This document shows, in pieces, positions 40,401-51,362 of a stretch of DNA of 64,000 bases (within the stretch, counting starts at the first letter, position 1; every line of letters begins with the position of its first letter). Source of the DNA: Oscheius sp. JU75 (Eukaryota; Nematoda; Chromadorea; Rhabditida; Rhabditidae); contig JASJZC010000002.1 of the NCBI GenBank assembly GCA_037178855.1, forward strand, positions 4,836,001-4,900,000. Direction: 5' to 3'. Below the pieces are notes generated by a model. It saw nothing but the letters and a program-made list of their open reading frames with translations. It was not told the origin of the DNA and searched no databases. A program made the position numbers and the translations under genes.

Positions 40401-40767
40401 AGGATTAAAGAGCTGCAAAGAAGGTGCAGTCTCTTTCTGTATCTCTCTATGTCTTGTTCAGACTCGACCAGACTCTAGGAAAACCAGGACAGTACGCCAC
40501 CAGTTCTGGTCGAAAAGGACAGTCCAACACCATTGGCTCGAGGCTGACCAGACTAGAAATACAGGTAAGAGTACCATTCTTGTCAATTAGTTCCAAACTC
40601 AGATCTCCTCAATCGATAGAAAAGTCGAGACATCGGTCAGGACAATGCAGGCAGTGTACCGATTACTGAGTGAGAGACAGTCTTTGGCTTCCCCGACCCC
40701 TCCCTTCGATATTTACCACGACCGTCCAACTTCATCTCCTCGTCTCTCCCCAGTCCCTTCCAATTGA
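37441..40767 (+). CDS. KCNQ (KQT/Kv7) voltage-gated potassium channel
   Basis: Slow M-type K+ channel of the plasma membrane. A likely start is ATG 37441, three bases after TTTTCAG, with exon 37441-37521. Exons near 38155-38264 and 38319-38422 then join in phase; this 5' part is less certain. S1 begins after [11 protein letters not shown], and S2-S3 contain [13 protein letters not shown] and RFRFARKP. S4 is the sensor [19 protein letters not shown]. The pore has the selectivity filter TTIGYGD, and the S6 exit is [24 protein letters not shown]. The C-terminus has the calmodulin-binding IQ helix ([11 protein letters not shown]), helix B ([18 protein letters not shown]) and the coiled tetramerisation helices ([18 protein letters not shown]). 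About 17 exons with short introns; the 630-nt first intron is the exception. Confidence 0.94.
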
Positions 40768-40959
40768 AATCTACAAAGAGCCTTACTGTCGAAACGGGTA
40801 GCGATCCGGGGCCAATTGTGATCTCTCTATCGTTTGATGAAGTAAAGACTGTTAATCTTTGTACCTTTCCAACGTGACGGGTCAATCGAACTGATAAGAA
40901 GCGCATTTTTAGTATTTTCCTTCTCCTTTTTTTCTTAAAAAACAAAAAAGCTCTAGAAT

Positions 40960-41751
40960 ATGACAAAATACCAGTTGGATCTTTATTATGATGTCATCTC
41001 TCCGTACAGTTGGATCGCCTTCGAGGGTCTGCTTCGGTACGAGAAGATTTGGCCGATGACGGTCACCTTGAAGCCGTTCATCCTCAGAGATGTTATGAAA
41101 GCTTCTGGTTTGTGCTATTACTGGTTCTGGTAAGGAGTCTTTTTAGGAAATAAGCCGCCAGCAACAGTCCCCAATAAAGGAATCTACATGCTTGGGGATC
41201 TCGAGAACAACAATGCCTTTTGGGGAATGAAGATCCATCCTCCAGCGGTAGGTTTCAATAATAAGATGGCTAAAGTTTTCCTTTTCAGAGGTTCATGAAG
41301 TGGATTAAAAACCCAGAGACGACCACAGAATACGCGATGAAGATTCTGACCGCTATTCAGATGGAAAAGCCCGAGTACCTGATCCCAGTATCTCGTCAAT
41401 ACTGGATTCGCCTCTGGTCTCAGGGAGAACCTATTTTCTCCAAGGAGGATCACGAGATTGTAAGACTTTGGGAGTCCAATGTATATGTTTCTTTGATAGG
41501 TCCTGAAAGCAGCCGCGGTACCCAACCCAGCTCATTTCATTGCTAAGTTGACTGATGAGAAAGTAGTCAAGGCTGTGAACAAGACGACCGAAGAGGCGAT
41601 TGATCAGAGAGCCTTTGGAGCCCCGTGGATCGTTGTTCATAAGGATGGAGAAGAGCATTGCTTCTTCGGATCAGACCGCTTCCATCTGATTGCTCACACA
41701 ATCGGAGCCTCGTTCACCGATGGAAAGAAGGAATTCGCTGCAAAGATGTAA
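40960..41751 (+). CDS. Kappa-class glutathione S-transferase, copy 3
   Basis: Starts MTKYQLDLYYDVISPYSWIAFEG; catalytic Ser in SPYSW present. Further marks: FWGMKIHPPARFMKW, FGAPWIVVHKDGEEHCFFGSDRF. It ends AAKM, a PTS1-like peroxisome signal. The ten-base first exon of copies 1 and 2 is absent, so it diverged earlier or lost that intron. It stands 192 bp after the KCNQ stop on the same strand, with an ACTGATAAG GATA-type motif at 40890-40898. The stop TAA is part of an AATAAA (41750-41755). Confidence 0.93.
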
Positions 41752-41835
41752 TAAAGAGTAGATTGTTTTATCGAGTTCTGGCGCTATCTTTGTACCGCTT
41801 TCAACTTGCTTCAGTTTGTCTCTTTTCGTTAATCG

Positions 41836-42578
41836 ATGACTGAACAAACCAAAATACCTTGTTGAACTGTACTACGATTTCATGTCGTCGTTCAGCTGGA
41901 TCGGTTGAGGTTAGTCAATGGTAACTTCTATTCTCTATGTACACAGTAAATTGCAGAGATTATTACACAAAAATTCTTCAGGGAATCCTCAAAAACTCTG
42001 GCCAATTTCCGTCGAGCTAAAGCCACTCTGGCACCGAGAAATATTCGCCCGTTGCAATTCCAAACAAAGTACGCCACATGATCAGAGAACTCGTACTACA
42101 GAACGATTACTAGGGACTAGGTCTGCACTATCCAAAGGTAAATAGGAACTTGGTAATCTTAATATTTTTCAAGACTTCAAAAAATGGTTCGGAAGTCCTA
42201 GTACACCATTTGAAAGAGCTATGAAAGTACTCCTAGTTTTACAGGAGAAGAACCCCGAACTTTTGGAAAGAGTCAGTCATACTTATTGGAGACGACTCTA
42301 GAGCGAGGAAAAGTCCATATTTTCTGACCAGAATCACGAAGAGGTGTTCAATTCACAAAAAAACTTACAAGAAAAGGTTCAGGTTTTGAGGAAAGAAGAG
42401 ATTGAAAATGCTTCCTACTGGTTGAAGGTCAAATATGACAGAGCCCTGTCTTTCGGCTGTTTTGGAGCACAATGGTTCATCACACACAAAGAAGACAAAT
42501 AGTACGTACTGTTTCTTCGGATCAGATCGATTCCATCTGATCGGACCCACAATGGGAAAAACGATGGGAATAAAATAG
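41836..42578 (+). pseudogene. Kappa-class GST pseudogene, copy 4
   Basis: Recognisable pieces follow the order of the intact copies: ELYYDF, KLWPISVELKP, DFKKWFGSPSTPFERAM, CFGAQWFITHKED and a run near RSIPSD. Frames change and several stops interrupt it. The active-site motif is altered from SPYSW to SSFSW, and the normal FGAPWIV reads FGAQWFI. It lies directly after copy 3, so a tandem duplication that died. Confidence 0.88.
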
Positions 42579-44312
42579 TGTCTTGATACCAGCAGGTTTA
42601 CTACCAAAAGGTGATGTCACAGAAGGAGCGCCAAGTCTATTGCTTTTTATCGTCCCACTCTCTCCTTCCCTGAAGTTTTTCGTAGAGTTTATCGTTCACT
42701 CCGGTCGCTCATATTCTCGGAGAGGACAAAGTGTCCTTATCAGGTAGCCTTGCGGGAAAACGTCTATCAATTTCCCTAGAATACCGCCTCAGGTGACCGC
42801 CATCCCTCAAAAGTCAACATTTCTTGTTATTGTTTAAATTGGGGAAGAATACAGCCAGCCGTAGTTCAACAGTTCAAGGTCCCGACCCAATTCTGTTTGA
42901 CTTGCAACTTTCGCGTGTCTCTGATAGTTGGCATTACTTTCCAATATCTTTGCAACTGGCTCTTGTTTGTTATCTCTCTTCTTCCTGCCGCCTAATTCCC
43001 ATGAGAGTCAAGTTCACAGCTGTAGACCACATGGTGTCGACCAGTGGTCAGTAGACCCTCATTCCTTTCGTGACTTTTCTCACAACAGGTTCCTCGTCAC
43101 TACAAATAGAAAACATCCTCTTTGGTGAATTAATCTCCTCGCGGCAGCTTCTGGTGCGTATTGTGACCTCCTCCTAATTCATTTGCTGTAGCATCTGTTG
43201 TACTTTCCGACCAGAAGAACAGTCTCATCGGAAATGCAAATCAGTTGAGCGGCGCAGTTTCATAGTCACACAGCGGTCTGTCTACTTTTTTCTTCGACGT
43301 ATCACGACCAAAAGTTGGATTTACTAATCCTATTCAAGAAACAGGAAAGGAGTCAGTTCAAAAAGACTTCCGAAATATGAATGTCCCACCTGACTGTGTG
43401 CAAAAACTGTTTACCCATAGATAGCTGCTTATCTTTACCTCTTTCCCAACTACCGCTATCTCCTTCCGCTCTTCATGACGTCCTGTCTTCCCATTCGAAG
43501 GTTAGTGTGTACTTTATGACTTCCTCGAGCCATAAGCCCTGGAGGCTTACAGTTTGCACAACCTCTTTTTGTGTCAACACAGAGAGAGCGATATTCCAGT
43601 TCCCTTCCTCTGACCCCGTCTTCTTATCGTTCGCTCCCTCCCTTCGTGTCAAGACATCTTGCTAATTGAACAGGAAAGCTCCTTTAGTCCAGCAGAAAGT
43701 TGTTTCTATGTGTGTTTATCACTTGGTTCGGTTATTCGGATAACAATGGGAGCACAAACACTCTACTCGGGCTCGTATAATTGTTTCTATGGGAGTCATG
43801 CTTTTTTTCAATTTGTTTCTCTACAGAGGGTTTTAGTCCCACTTTTGTTTTTTTCTCAAATTTGCCCTTACATCTCGCTCAACTGGAACAACGATTGCTA
43901 GTTTTGACTAAAAGTGGGAACTGTTGCTTCATGTCAATAGCGGTACAAACTATTACTTTTCTTGCAATACAGACATTTTGTCGGATCAACTGACGAGTCA
44001 GTTGATCCGACAAAACTTGAATGGCAGAATATCCGTTCTCAATGAGACATATCTCACTTTTAGTGTCGATTCCGAATCAGAGCTATTTATGATTTGTGTC
44101 CCTTGCCTCTTTCTTTGTATTTCACAATGTTGGTCAACAAGCTTTCCGCCTCCTCTTTATCAGATCCCGTAGTTTGCCTCACCTCTTAGTGTGTAAGACT
44201 GACTCACGCCACACACACCAAAAGCACTCATTCCTCGAATTGTGTCATTTCCTCTGCTCTCTTATCTAGTCCGTTGTGTACTCATTTTCTTCCGCATTGC
44301 GTCATTTGCAGG
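42577..44312. other. Intergenic region upstream of the arrestin gene
   Basis: 1.7 kb with no domain in any frame. Its one striking structure is the inverted repeat at 43976-44015, listed separately. Confidence 0.45.
43976..44015. repeat. Perfect 19-bp inverted repeat with a 2-nt centre
   Basis: The left arm TTTTGTCGGATCAACTGAC (43976-43994) and the right arm (43997-44015) are exact reverse complements around a GA centre. It could form a very stable hairpin in RNA. The core TGAC-GA-GTCA resembles a spaced bZIP half-site pair. It lies about 300 bp before the arrestin ATG. Confidence 0.9.
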
Positions 44313-45682
44313 ATGAAGAACGTCGTCATCGAGGTCTTGACCAAAGAAGTTGTCTACAAGCCTGGCCAGCAGATCCAGGTTTCTTAGATCGGTTCACGCT
44401 TGACCATTTCTTTCAGGGCACAGTCAACATCTATTCCCCTTCAGTGATCCAAGTTGACAGCATCGAGGCGCGACTCTTGGGAGTTGCACAGGTTTCCTTC
44501 ACCAATGAGGTACAACTTTTGTGACTTTTTTGAGCATAAAACTCCTTTGATAAGGTTTAACAACCGAACCTTTTCCAGGAACATTACAGTTTTGCCAAGC
44601 GACGAGTCATTGTGGACTCGAAGAAAGAACTGTGGAGGTACCGTAGCTTGAACAGCATGCTTGACCTCAACATCGACGAGAATTCTGTAGGTGTTTCGGA
44701 GAAAAATAAGTAAAGGCTCTTTTAGAACACAGAGACATCCTGTTCCGGGAGAATCTGTGGTCAGCCCAGCTACGAGTTTACTTTCCGTCTACCTCACGAA
44801 GCACCGACATCCTTCCAGTGCAGTGGAGCCCCTGTCACTGTCAAGTACACAATTGAGGCTTGTTCTGTAATTCTATTCATAACACCAAGTTCAGATCTCT
44901 CTCCTCCACGACATGAAGATGGTTTCTCACCACGAACACCAGTTGGCCGTATTGAGACCCGAGTCAGCAATGGGTGGCAAGAACCAGAAGAGCAGTACTC
45001 ACTCCAAACATTACCGTTTTCCCAAGTTGGTTTGACGAGATGAATGTTAAGCAGGAATTCAGAGATCGCAATGTGTTCCTGGAATGTGTTCTAGATAGAA
45101 ATGTTTTCACTACAACTGACAGCGTCGGAGTCAAGATCACTGTTGCTAACCAGTTAGTTTTTTAAGGACGTTGGCTCAGTAGCAAGCTTTCAGATGGAAA
45201 AGATCCCTAAAATATGTTCACATGTCCATCGTTCGACGGATTTCAGTCAACGGAAACTTGATCGACGACCAGGAGATTGAACAGAACCACACTGTTCTTC
45301 TTGACACCACTGGTAAGTCCCATTGAAATCAAGAAAATAAGGCTGTAGGCGTTGGTCTCCCTCAAGAGAAAATGAAGATTCCTGTGGGAGAAACATTCAC
45401 CTTTCGTCCAGTTTACAATGTTCCCGCCTTGGCACCAACTACAACAATCGACGGGATTATGAAAAACGACTATTATCTGAAGATTTGCGTCGGAAGAGCA
45501 CACAATTTTGTCATTGCTTCGCTAAAGGTCGCCGTGGTTTCGGCTGTTGTAAAACTTAGACTTTTTAGATTCCTATTGTCATCGTTTCCGAGTTCGTTGA
45601 GGCCAAGTCTCGTGGCAGATCCTGTTCTATTGAAGGTTCGGAGAAGGTCAGAGAGTATAATGCTCATTTCCAGAGCCTCTAA
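44313..45682 (+). CDS. Alpha-arrestin (arrestin-domain protein)
   Basis: Adaptor of the ARRDC type that links membrane cargo to ubiquitin ligases and endocytosis. The start ATG follows the acceptor TTTGCAG by one base. Arrestin_N shows IEVLTKEVVYKPGQQIQGTV and IEARLLGVAQVSF, then RLPHEAPTSFQCSGAPVTVKY and the linker after LLHDMKM. An intron at about 44928-44973 fits best, giving TRRAVLTPNITVFPSWFDEMN. Arrestin_C follows with LDRNVFTTTDSVGVKITVANQ and ends in SIPIVIVSEF. No PPxY motif is visible at the C-terminus, unlike most mammalian ARRDC proteins. About 390 residues. Confidence 0.88.
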
Positions 45683-45911
45683 TCGATTTCACGACTCCAA
45701 TCGTCCATGATCTTCTGACTTGAATCTACCCTCCCTCTCTCTCATCATATCATACTCCTTCTCATCCCAAGCTCTAGCCATTTACGTGTACCTCTTTTCG
45801 TTCCATGACAGTGCCTACGTGTGAATATTTATTGCTTTGGAATGTATTTCTCACTTATACATACACAGTTAATAGCCCGATGATGAGAGGGTAGAATATG
45901 GACGGAGTAGA

Positions 45912-46384
45912 TTATTTCTTCTCGTCGCTTCGATCCAACTCGGTCTGTCTTTTGGGCGAAGCGGCTACAACAGGTTCAGTCTCTGCTACTGTGACTGCTG
46001 CTGCAACAGTTAGACTATACTTTGGTTCATTTGAAGTGGACATACCTGTCGCTACGACCTCCTCCTCCTCCTCGAGTTCAGTCGCATCAACCCCGGGAAT
46101 CGCGAAGACTGGAGTCAATGTCCTCTTCTTGATAACCTCGTGCCATAGTTGAACTCCACTGACTTCCTTCTCTGCCTTGCCATCAATCAGACGACGACCA
46201 TCTGGAAAAAAATCATTCTTTGGACCAGGAAAGGGCACTTACCCTGTGTGTAAGAAATCTCTGGTTTGCGCTTAATCTCCGTGAAAGCTTTGGTCTGTTC
46301 CTCTGAGATCTGACTTGTGTATTTTCGCTCGTTGGCCGAATAGAATTCTACGGCATCCGTTGCACAATTCATCATACCCAACAT
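45912..46384 (-). CDS. Small conserved-looking protein of unknown function
   Basis: Three exons join in phase to about 122 residues. The ATG stands one base after the acceptor CTCTCTAG. The protein has MLGMMNCATDAVEFYSANER at its start, a middle part with SYTQDGRRLIDG and HEVIKKRTLTPVFAIPG, then a run of acidic residues (LEEEEEV) and a Lys-ending tail. No signal peptide or membrane helix. I do not recognise a family. Three FOXO-type sites lie 530-780 bp upstream. Confidence 0.65.
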
Positions 46385-48979
46385 TCTAGAGAGGTTTGTA
46401 CTGAAGAGACGGGAGGAACTCTGAAAAGGAAAAGGTAAACAGACTGAAGAGAAGGACAGAGACAGTGTGAGAGTACTTCAGCTGTAAGAAAGATTCTATC
46501 TCTATCGATGGATAGGGTCCAATTCGGAGAACAACGAAAAGAGAGATGCTTTTCCAGATCGTTATCACAGATCACGGAGACATCAGACGCAGCCTGTCTT
46601 TGAGCTTGTAAGGCAAATGAATCAATGAAGCAGTCTGAAAAACGAGTCTGGAACCTATTTTGAGTAGAAACTGTCTACTGTAAATACAGTTATAGAGAGA
46701 GAGAGAGAGAGAGTACATGTTAACCTAACAGAAGGGAGATTGGCAAATAAACAATAAAACTAATGGAACGAGTCCAGCAGGAGTAGAGAACAGTAAATGA
46801 CGCTCCAGTGTCTCCAGTGTTTATAGTCCCGAAAGGCTTACGAGTCGATTTAAGACTCTATTGAAATATGCAACGGAAATAGAGGTAAGTGCGTCAAAAA
46901 GAGGCTGCAGGGCAGCTGTAAACAGAGAGATCTACAGCAGTGGACCGTTTTCGCGAAGAAAGGAAGTGTGACGCCGCCTCCTATGGTTCAACATGGACAA
47001 GTTTCAAGAACACCGGAAAGACTGACAGAACATTCATCAAACTGACACCGGGAGAGATCGGGAATCTAAATTAGGAGCGACAGTCAATTCGCGCAAAAAG
47101 GATGACGACTACGTCACAGTTTAGATAGTAAACAGAGATCGAAAACCTAAGGACGTCGTAAACAGAGATCAGGACGACTTTTGATATGTCCTCTGTGATC
47201 GAGGACCCTCGATGCTTCTGCAGCGGGAAGCAGGTTTGGAAATGACACGTGGTGGGGAACTGCGTTGCGCTTGAAAGGGACATGTTAGCGCATTCTGTTA
47301 CGGAACCTAGAGAACTATCCCTTTTCAGGATTCTTTCATTCTTTTGGTAGCCTAGAGTACATGTATATACTTCAGTAACGGTCAAAACAACTGTCCGAGG
47401 GACAGATTCAACGGGATCATCAACACAGAGAAGAATTGAGAAAGGCTCACGAGGTCTCGGCTGCAGCCAAACAAGTACAAATTGGTGATGTCACCCTTGG
47501 CTGAACACGATCTTCGTCGAGTTCAAACGATCAGTTGTGATCAGTCGACAAAATTGAGTCATGGAAAATGATCGAGCCTGATTTGCAGAAGGACATGCAG
47601 AAGGGAATGATTCATCAGGCTCAGTCTGAATGTTTATAAGGATAGTTTGGGCAACTTGTTCTCAGAACGGACCCATTCCGTTTATAGTCTCCGTTACGAA
47701 ACCGATACTGAATCATCTCAAGACGAGTGTTGCGAAAGGAGAGAAAGTGAAAAAGAGTTAAAGAGCAAACTTGACTTTATAGGAGGCAAAGGTCGGAACC
47801 ACTTGATGTCTTCCAAGCGGTGGTCTATTCAGACCTTTTAACCGGTCAACAAGTAGCCTCTGGAGAGGGGTACGTCAGACAATAATTAGATTAGACCCGT
47901 GGGGAGTTGGGCAAAATCGCCGATTATCAAGATCGCGCTATGGTAAAAAGACTGTGTCGTCACAGTTGTTTTGCGGAACTCGAGTTTGGAGAGAGTACAC
48001 ATGAGTAATAGGAGCACAATGCACGAGAGACTAGTCTGGGAGAAAAGTAATCTCTGCAACATGACAAGCTAGACTGGACTGCGTGGCTCTCAACATTGAT
48101 ACAAGATACAATCCGCAGTAAGATGTTCGCGATATGTCTACTATCTAAAGCGCGATGGTCTCTGTGGTCTACTATGTATGGGTGTTTGTTTGTTTATTTG
48201 CTTGTTTGTCTGAGGCCACAAAGCAGAAGCGAGAGAATTATGTTGTCCAGAATTTGCCGCTAGGAAGATAATCATTGTCAGAAGATGACAGGAAAATGAC
48301 AAGATGCCGCTCGTCATGGTTCTCCTCCAAAAAGATCGTCCTGCTCTTCTTCTGGGACTACTCCTGCTCGGAGCCAGAAGCTTCCCGTGTTGACACCATA
48401 CCAGCTGGCTGCTGATGTTTTCTGTTCCGAACAAACAGCCTACTTACATCACCAAGGGTCCTACCGTAAGCGGGTGACTTTACTGTGGTTGGATAGTAAC
48501 CAATTCTAGTAATGTGGGGTAAGGTGTGAACTCCCCTGCACCCATGACGACCGCTTTGTTGCCTCAACCCGCGACAATAAGCTTCTTTTCTTGGGAAAAG
48601 TATACAATTATCAACATACGGCAAGATCTGGCCTCTTGTTCTTATACAAAATCACTAAGAAACTACCAGTACTCTGCCTTTGCGAAAAGTTTTAGTCATT
48701 TCAATCATTTTGGACACGGTAGACCGCAAAAATACGCGACGCAAAACCGCACCGCGCCCAAAATTGCGTACGAAGCCTGGATCGCGCCTCTTTTTCGAAT
48801 CTCCTGTTTGGTCCTTTCATCTCGTTTTATTTTTTTTGTTCATGTAATTTTGCTGCTAATTTTGATGAAAAATGCTCAAAAACATGTAAAAGAACTGTAT
48901 AATGATGACAAAGTCGTCGGGATACCATTCTAATACGTTTCTTTCCCCTTTTCGTTGCATTCAGTTTTTTTTTTCAGAA
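46385..48979. other. Intergenic region with FOXO-type sites and a GA repeat
   Basis: 2.6 kb between a minus-strand start and the plus-strand gene train, so promoters of both are expected here. It contains (GA)n at 46693-46713 and three GTAAACA motifs (46918, 47128, 47158). Short frames carry no domain. Confidence 0.45.
46918..47164. promoter_or_regulatory. Cluster of three GTAAACA (FOXO/DAF-16 type) motifs
   Basis: GTAAACA occurs at 46918-46924, 47128-47134 and 47158-47164, always followed by GAGA. The last two share 13 bases (GTAAACAGAGATC) spaced exactly 30 bp. GTAAACA is the known binding site of FOXO factors such as DAF-16; function here is inference. Confidence 0.4.
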
Positions 48980-49258
48980 ATGCGTGTTCCACGAGGTGCC
49001 CCGGTACCGTTTTGGCTCTCCGTTAGGAATCGCATCCCACTGCTGAGAAAATCCGCTCGCCCCACAATTGGAACAGTCGCAGTTACCACGACGCTCGTTT
49101 TGACCGGCCTTGCTGTCTATGCTGTCTGCATCTATCCGAAAATTAACAACGAATACTATAAAAAGGCTCAAGCCATGGAACGAGCGCAGATTCACGCTTC
49201 GCGAGAAGAATTGGCCCACGAGCAACGGGTCTGGTCCGATCCCTTCGACAGAAAATAG
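48980..49258 (+). CDS. SMIM20: SMIM20/MITRAC7-like mitochondrial membrane protein
   Basis: Assembly factor that stabilises newly made COX1 in complex IV biogenesis. 92 residues from the ATG two bases after a long T tract and CAG. A basic N-terminus (RNRIPLLRKSARP) is followed by one membrane helix (TVAVTTTLVLTGLAVYAVCIYP). The C-terminal part keeps the family pattern YYKKAQAMERA ... RVWSDPFDRK, against EYKKEQAINRAG ... KVWSDPFGRK in human. The Gly needed for amidation of the vertebrate peptide phoenixin is Asp here. First gene of the compact plus-strand train; SDS22 starts 100 bp later. Confidence 0.85.
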   Translation: MRVPRGAPVPFWLSVRNRIPLLRKSARPTIGTVAVTTTLVLTGLAVYAVCIYPKINNEYYKKAQAMERAQIHASREELAHEQRVWSDPFDRK

Positions 49259-49358
49259 GTTCATAAATTAGTTCTTTTGCTCGTTTTTTCTTTGTCTGGA
49301 GGATGTCCTTACTTGTCGTGGTTTTTATCGCCATTACATTCGATAAATTTTAGGAAAA

Positions 49359-50515
49359 ATGTCGGATTCCGAATCGGAGCGTGATCCTGCCGACGAGGAC
49401 TCTGCAATTAAACGAAATCAGTTCGACTTAAGCGAGTTTGCTGCAAATGAAGAGGTAATTTTAACTTGTTTCGACATATTTCAAGCATGTTTCAGTGTAT
49501 CGATCTCACGCGCACTCGTGCCGATCACGTCCCGGACTTGACAGGATTCACTCTGCTTAAGGTAATTGCTTCACCTTTTTCTTACTGTAACCTCAGGATT
49601 TTAGGAGCTAACTATGAGAAACAATCTTCTTACCCAACTCGGTGCCTCGTGCCTCAATCTCTCCACTCTCACTGCACTCGATCTCTACGAGAACCAAATT
49701 ACCAAGCTGGAGAATCTTGGCAGTTTGGTCAATCTCCGCACTTTGGATCTCAGTCACAACAGGATTCGTACAATCGAAGGACTGGACAATCTGACGCAGC
49801 TGACCCATCTCTATCTCGTTCACAATAAAATCTCCGAGATTCGAGGTCTTGAGACTCTTCAGAACCTCGTCCTGCTCGAGTTGGGCGACAATAGGTAAAA
49901 CTTTTGCTTCTAGCAAGCCCTCAACAATAATTTAGGATCAAAAAAATCGAGAAGATCAGTCATCTGACCAGTTTGAAGGAGCTCTATCTGGGAAAGAACA
50001 AACTTCGTGTCATCGAGGGTCTCGACAATCTTATCAACCTCACTCTTCTCAGTCTGCCCGGAAATCGGCTTGTCAAGCTCGAGAACATTGAACATCTTGT
50101 CAATTTGACGGAGGTTCACTTCAGCAATCAGGGAATCAATGATATTACTGCTGTGTCCTCTTTGGTACGCCTCTTCTCTCTTTCCAAGCAACAAATTAAT
50201 ATTTAGACGAAGCTGCAGGTTATTGACATTGGGTACAATGAGGTCGAGAGCCTGGCAGCCTTAGAGAATCTGACCGATCTGACTGATATTTGGGCCAATA
50301 ACAACCGAATCGCAAGCTATGCGGAATTGGACAAACTGTCCAAGTTGGAAAATTTGGATACGATCTATCTGGAGATGAATCCCATCTACCAAGAGGTACG
50401 GATTCTTCATGCTCAGTTTAGCCTTGTTTTCCAGGGAGTTGCGGGCTATCGTCGCAAGGTGATGTTAGCTCTGCCACAGGTCAAGCAGATAGATGCCACG
50501 ATGACCAGAGCCTAA
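49359..50515 (+). CDS. PPP1R7: SDS22 (PPP1R7), leucine-rich-repeat regulator of protein phosphatase 1
   Basis: Binds and regulates PP1 during its biogenesis and in mitosis. The start ATG lies 5 bases after an acceptor (ATTTTAG). An acidic N-terminus (SDSESERDPADEDSA) is followed by about eleven 22-residue SDS22-type leucine-rich repeats (for example LTALDLYENQITKLENLGSL, LLSLPGNRLVKLENIEHL). The LRR cap GVAGYRRKVMLALPQVKQIDAT is almost identical to other SDS22 proteins. Introns at about 49455, 49562, 49895, 50165 and 50396. Next gene starts 162 bp downstream. Confidence 0.95.
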
Positions 50516-50677
50516 TGATTTCGCTTGTTCTCATCTCTCTACCGGTTTTACTTCGAAAAGCGTGTATAAAGAATTCTTTTTCTTTTTTAAATACATCTGT
50601 ATCGATTTTTCACGTTGACTCGTGTTCTGTACCTTGTTTCTCTTTTTGAATTTCTCATACTGATCATATTTAGAACT

Positions 50678-51084
50678 ATGGCCGCTCCTTCTCTTTTGAA
50701 CAAGCCCCGTTCCGAGATGACGATGGACGAGTTGGCCAAGCGCGAAGAGGAAGAGTTCAACGTCGGACCGCTCTCTATTCTCACCCACTCCGTCAACAAC
50801 AATGCTCAGGTTTCGCATTTATTTTTGATTCTGATAATTTTCATGTCTAGGTCTTGATCAACTGTCGCAACAACAAGAAGCTGCTCGGCCGCGTAAAGGC
50901 TTTCGATCGTCACTGCAACATGGTTCTCGAGAATGTGAAGGAGATGTGGACTGAGAATCCAAAGACCGGGAAGGGAAAGAAGAAGGCCAAGCCTGTTGCC
51001 AAGGACCGTTTCATCTCCAAGATGTTCCTCCGTGGTGATTCCGTCATCCTCGTTCTGAAGAATCCTCTCGCCAACGCCGAATAA
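50678..51084 (+). CDS. SNRPD2: Small nuclear ribonucleoprotein Sm D2
   Basis: Core Sm-ring protein of the U1, U2, U4 and U5 spliceosomal snRNPs. Two exons, 50678-50809 and 50851-51084, give 121 residues; the acceptor TTTAG is four bases before the ATG. It shows the D2-specific N-terminal helix ([22 protein letters not shown]), Sm1 ([29 protein letters not shown]), the D2 loop (WTE...[10 protein letters not shown]) and Sm2 ([20 protein letters not shown]). Close to human throughout. Confidence 0.97.
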
Positions 51085-51362
51085 TTCCAGTCGATGTTTC
51101 CTAATATCCCTATTTTTTGATACATTGATTATGTTGTGGCCCGTTGTTGTATTGTAACTTCTAAATGAAGCGATCTCTCGTTTTGGTTGAAATTTCTGAT
51201 ATATATGGCGTAATCTCGCTGTTCTTACCTCATGATTCTTTTCAGATCCTCTAGTTCTTTTCCGACAAGTAATTTCGTAGTTGACTTGAAAATATCGTTG
51301 ATTGTGTATGAAAAAAACCTGTTGTTGGATCAGAAACCCCAATAGACACGTATTTATAGAGT

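Noticed and set aside
44965-44986. A 22-nt GT...AG intron in the arrestin gene
   Set aside because: A 46-nt intron with a good acceptor (about 44928-44973) gives a better arrestin alignment, so the micro-intron is not needed.
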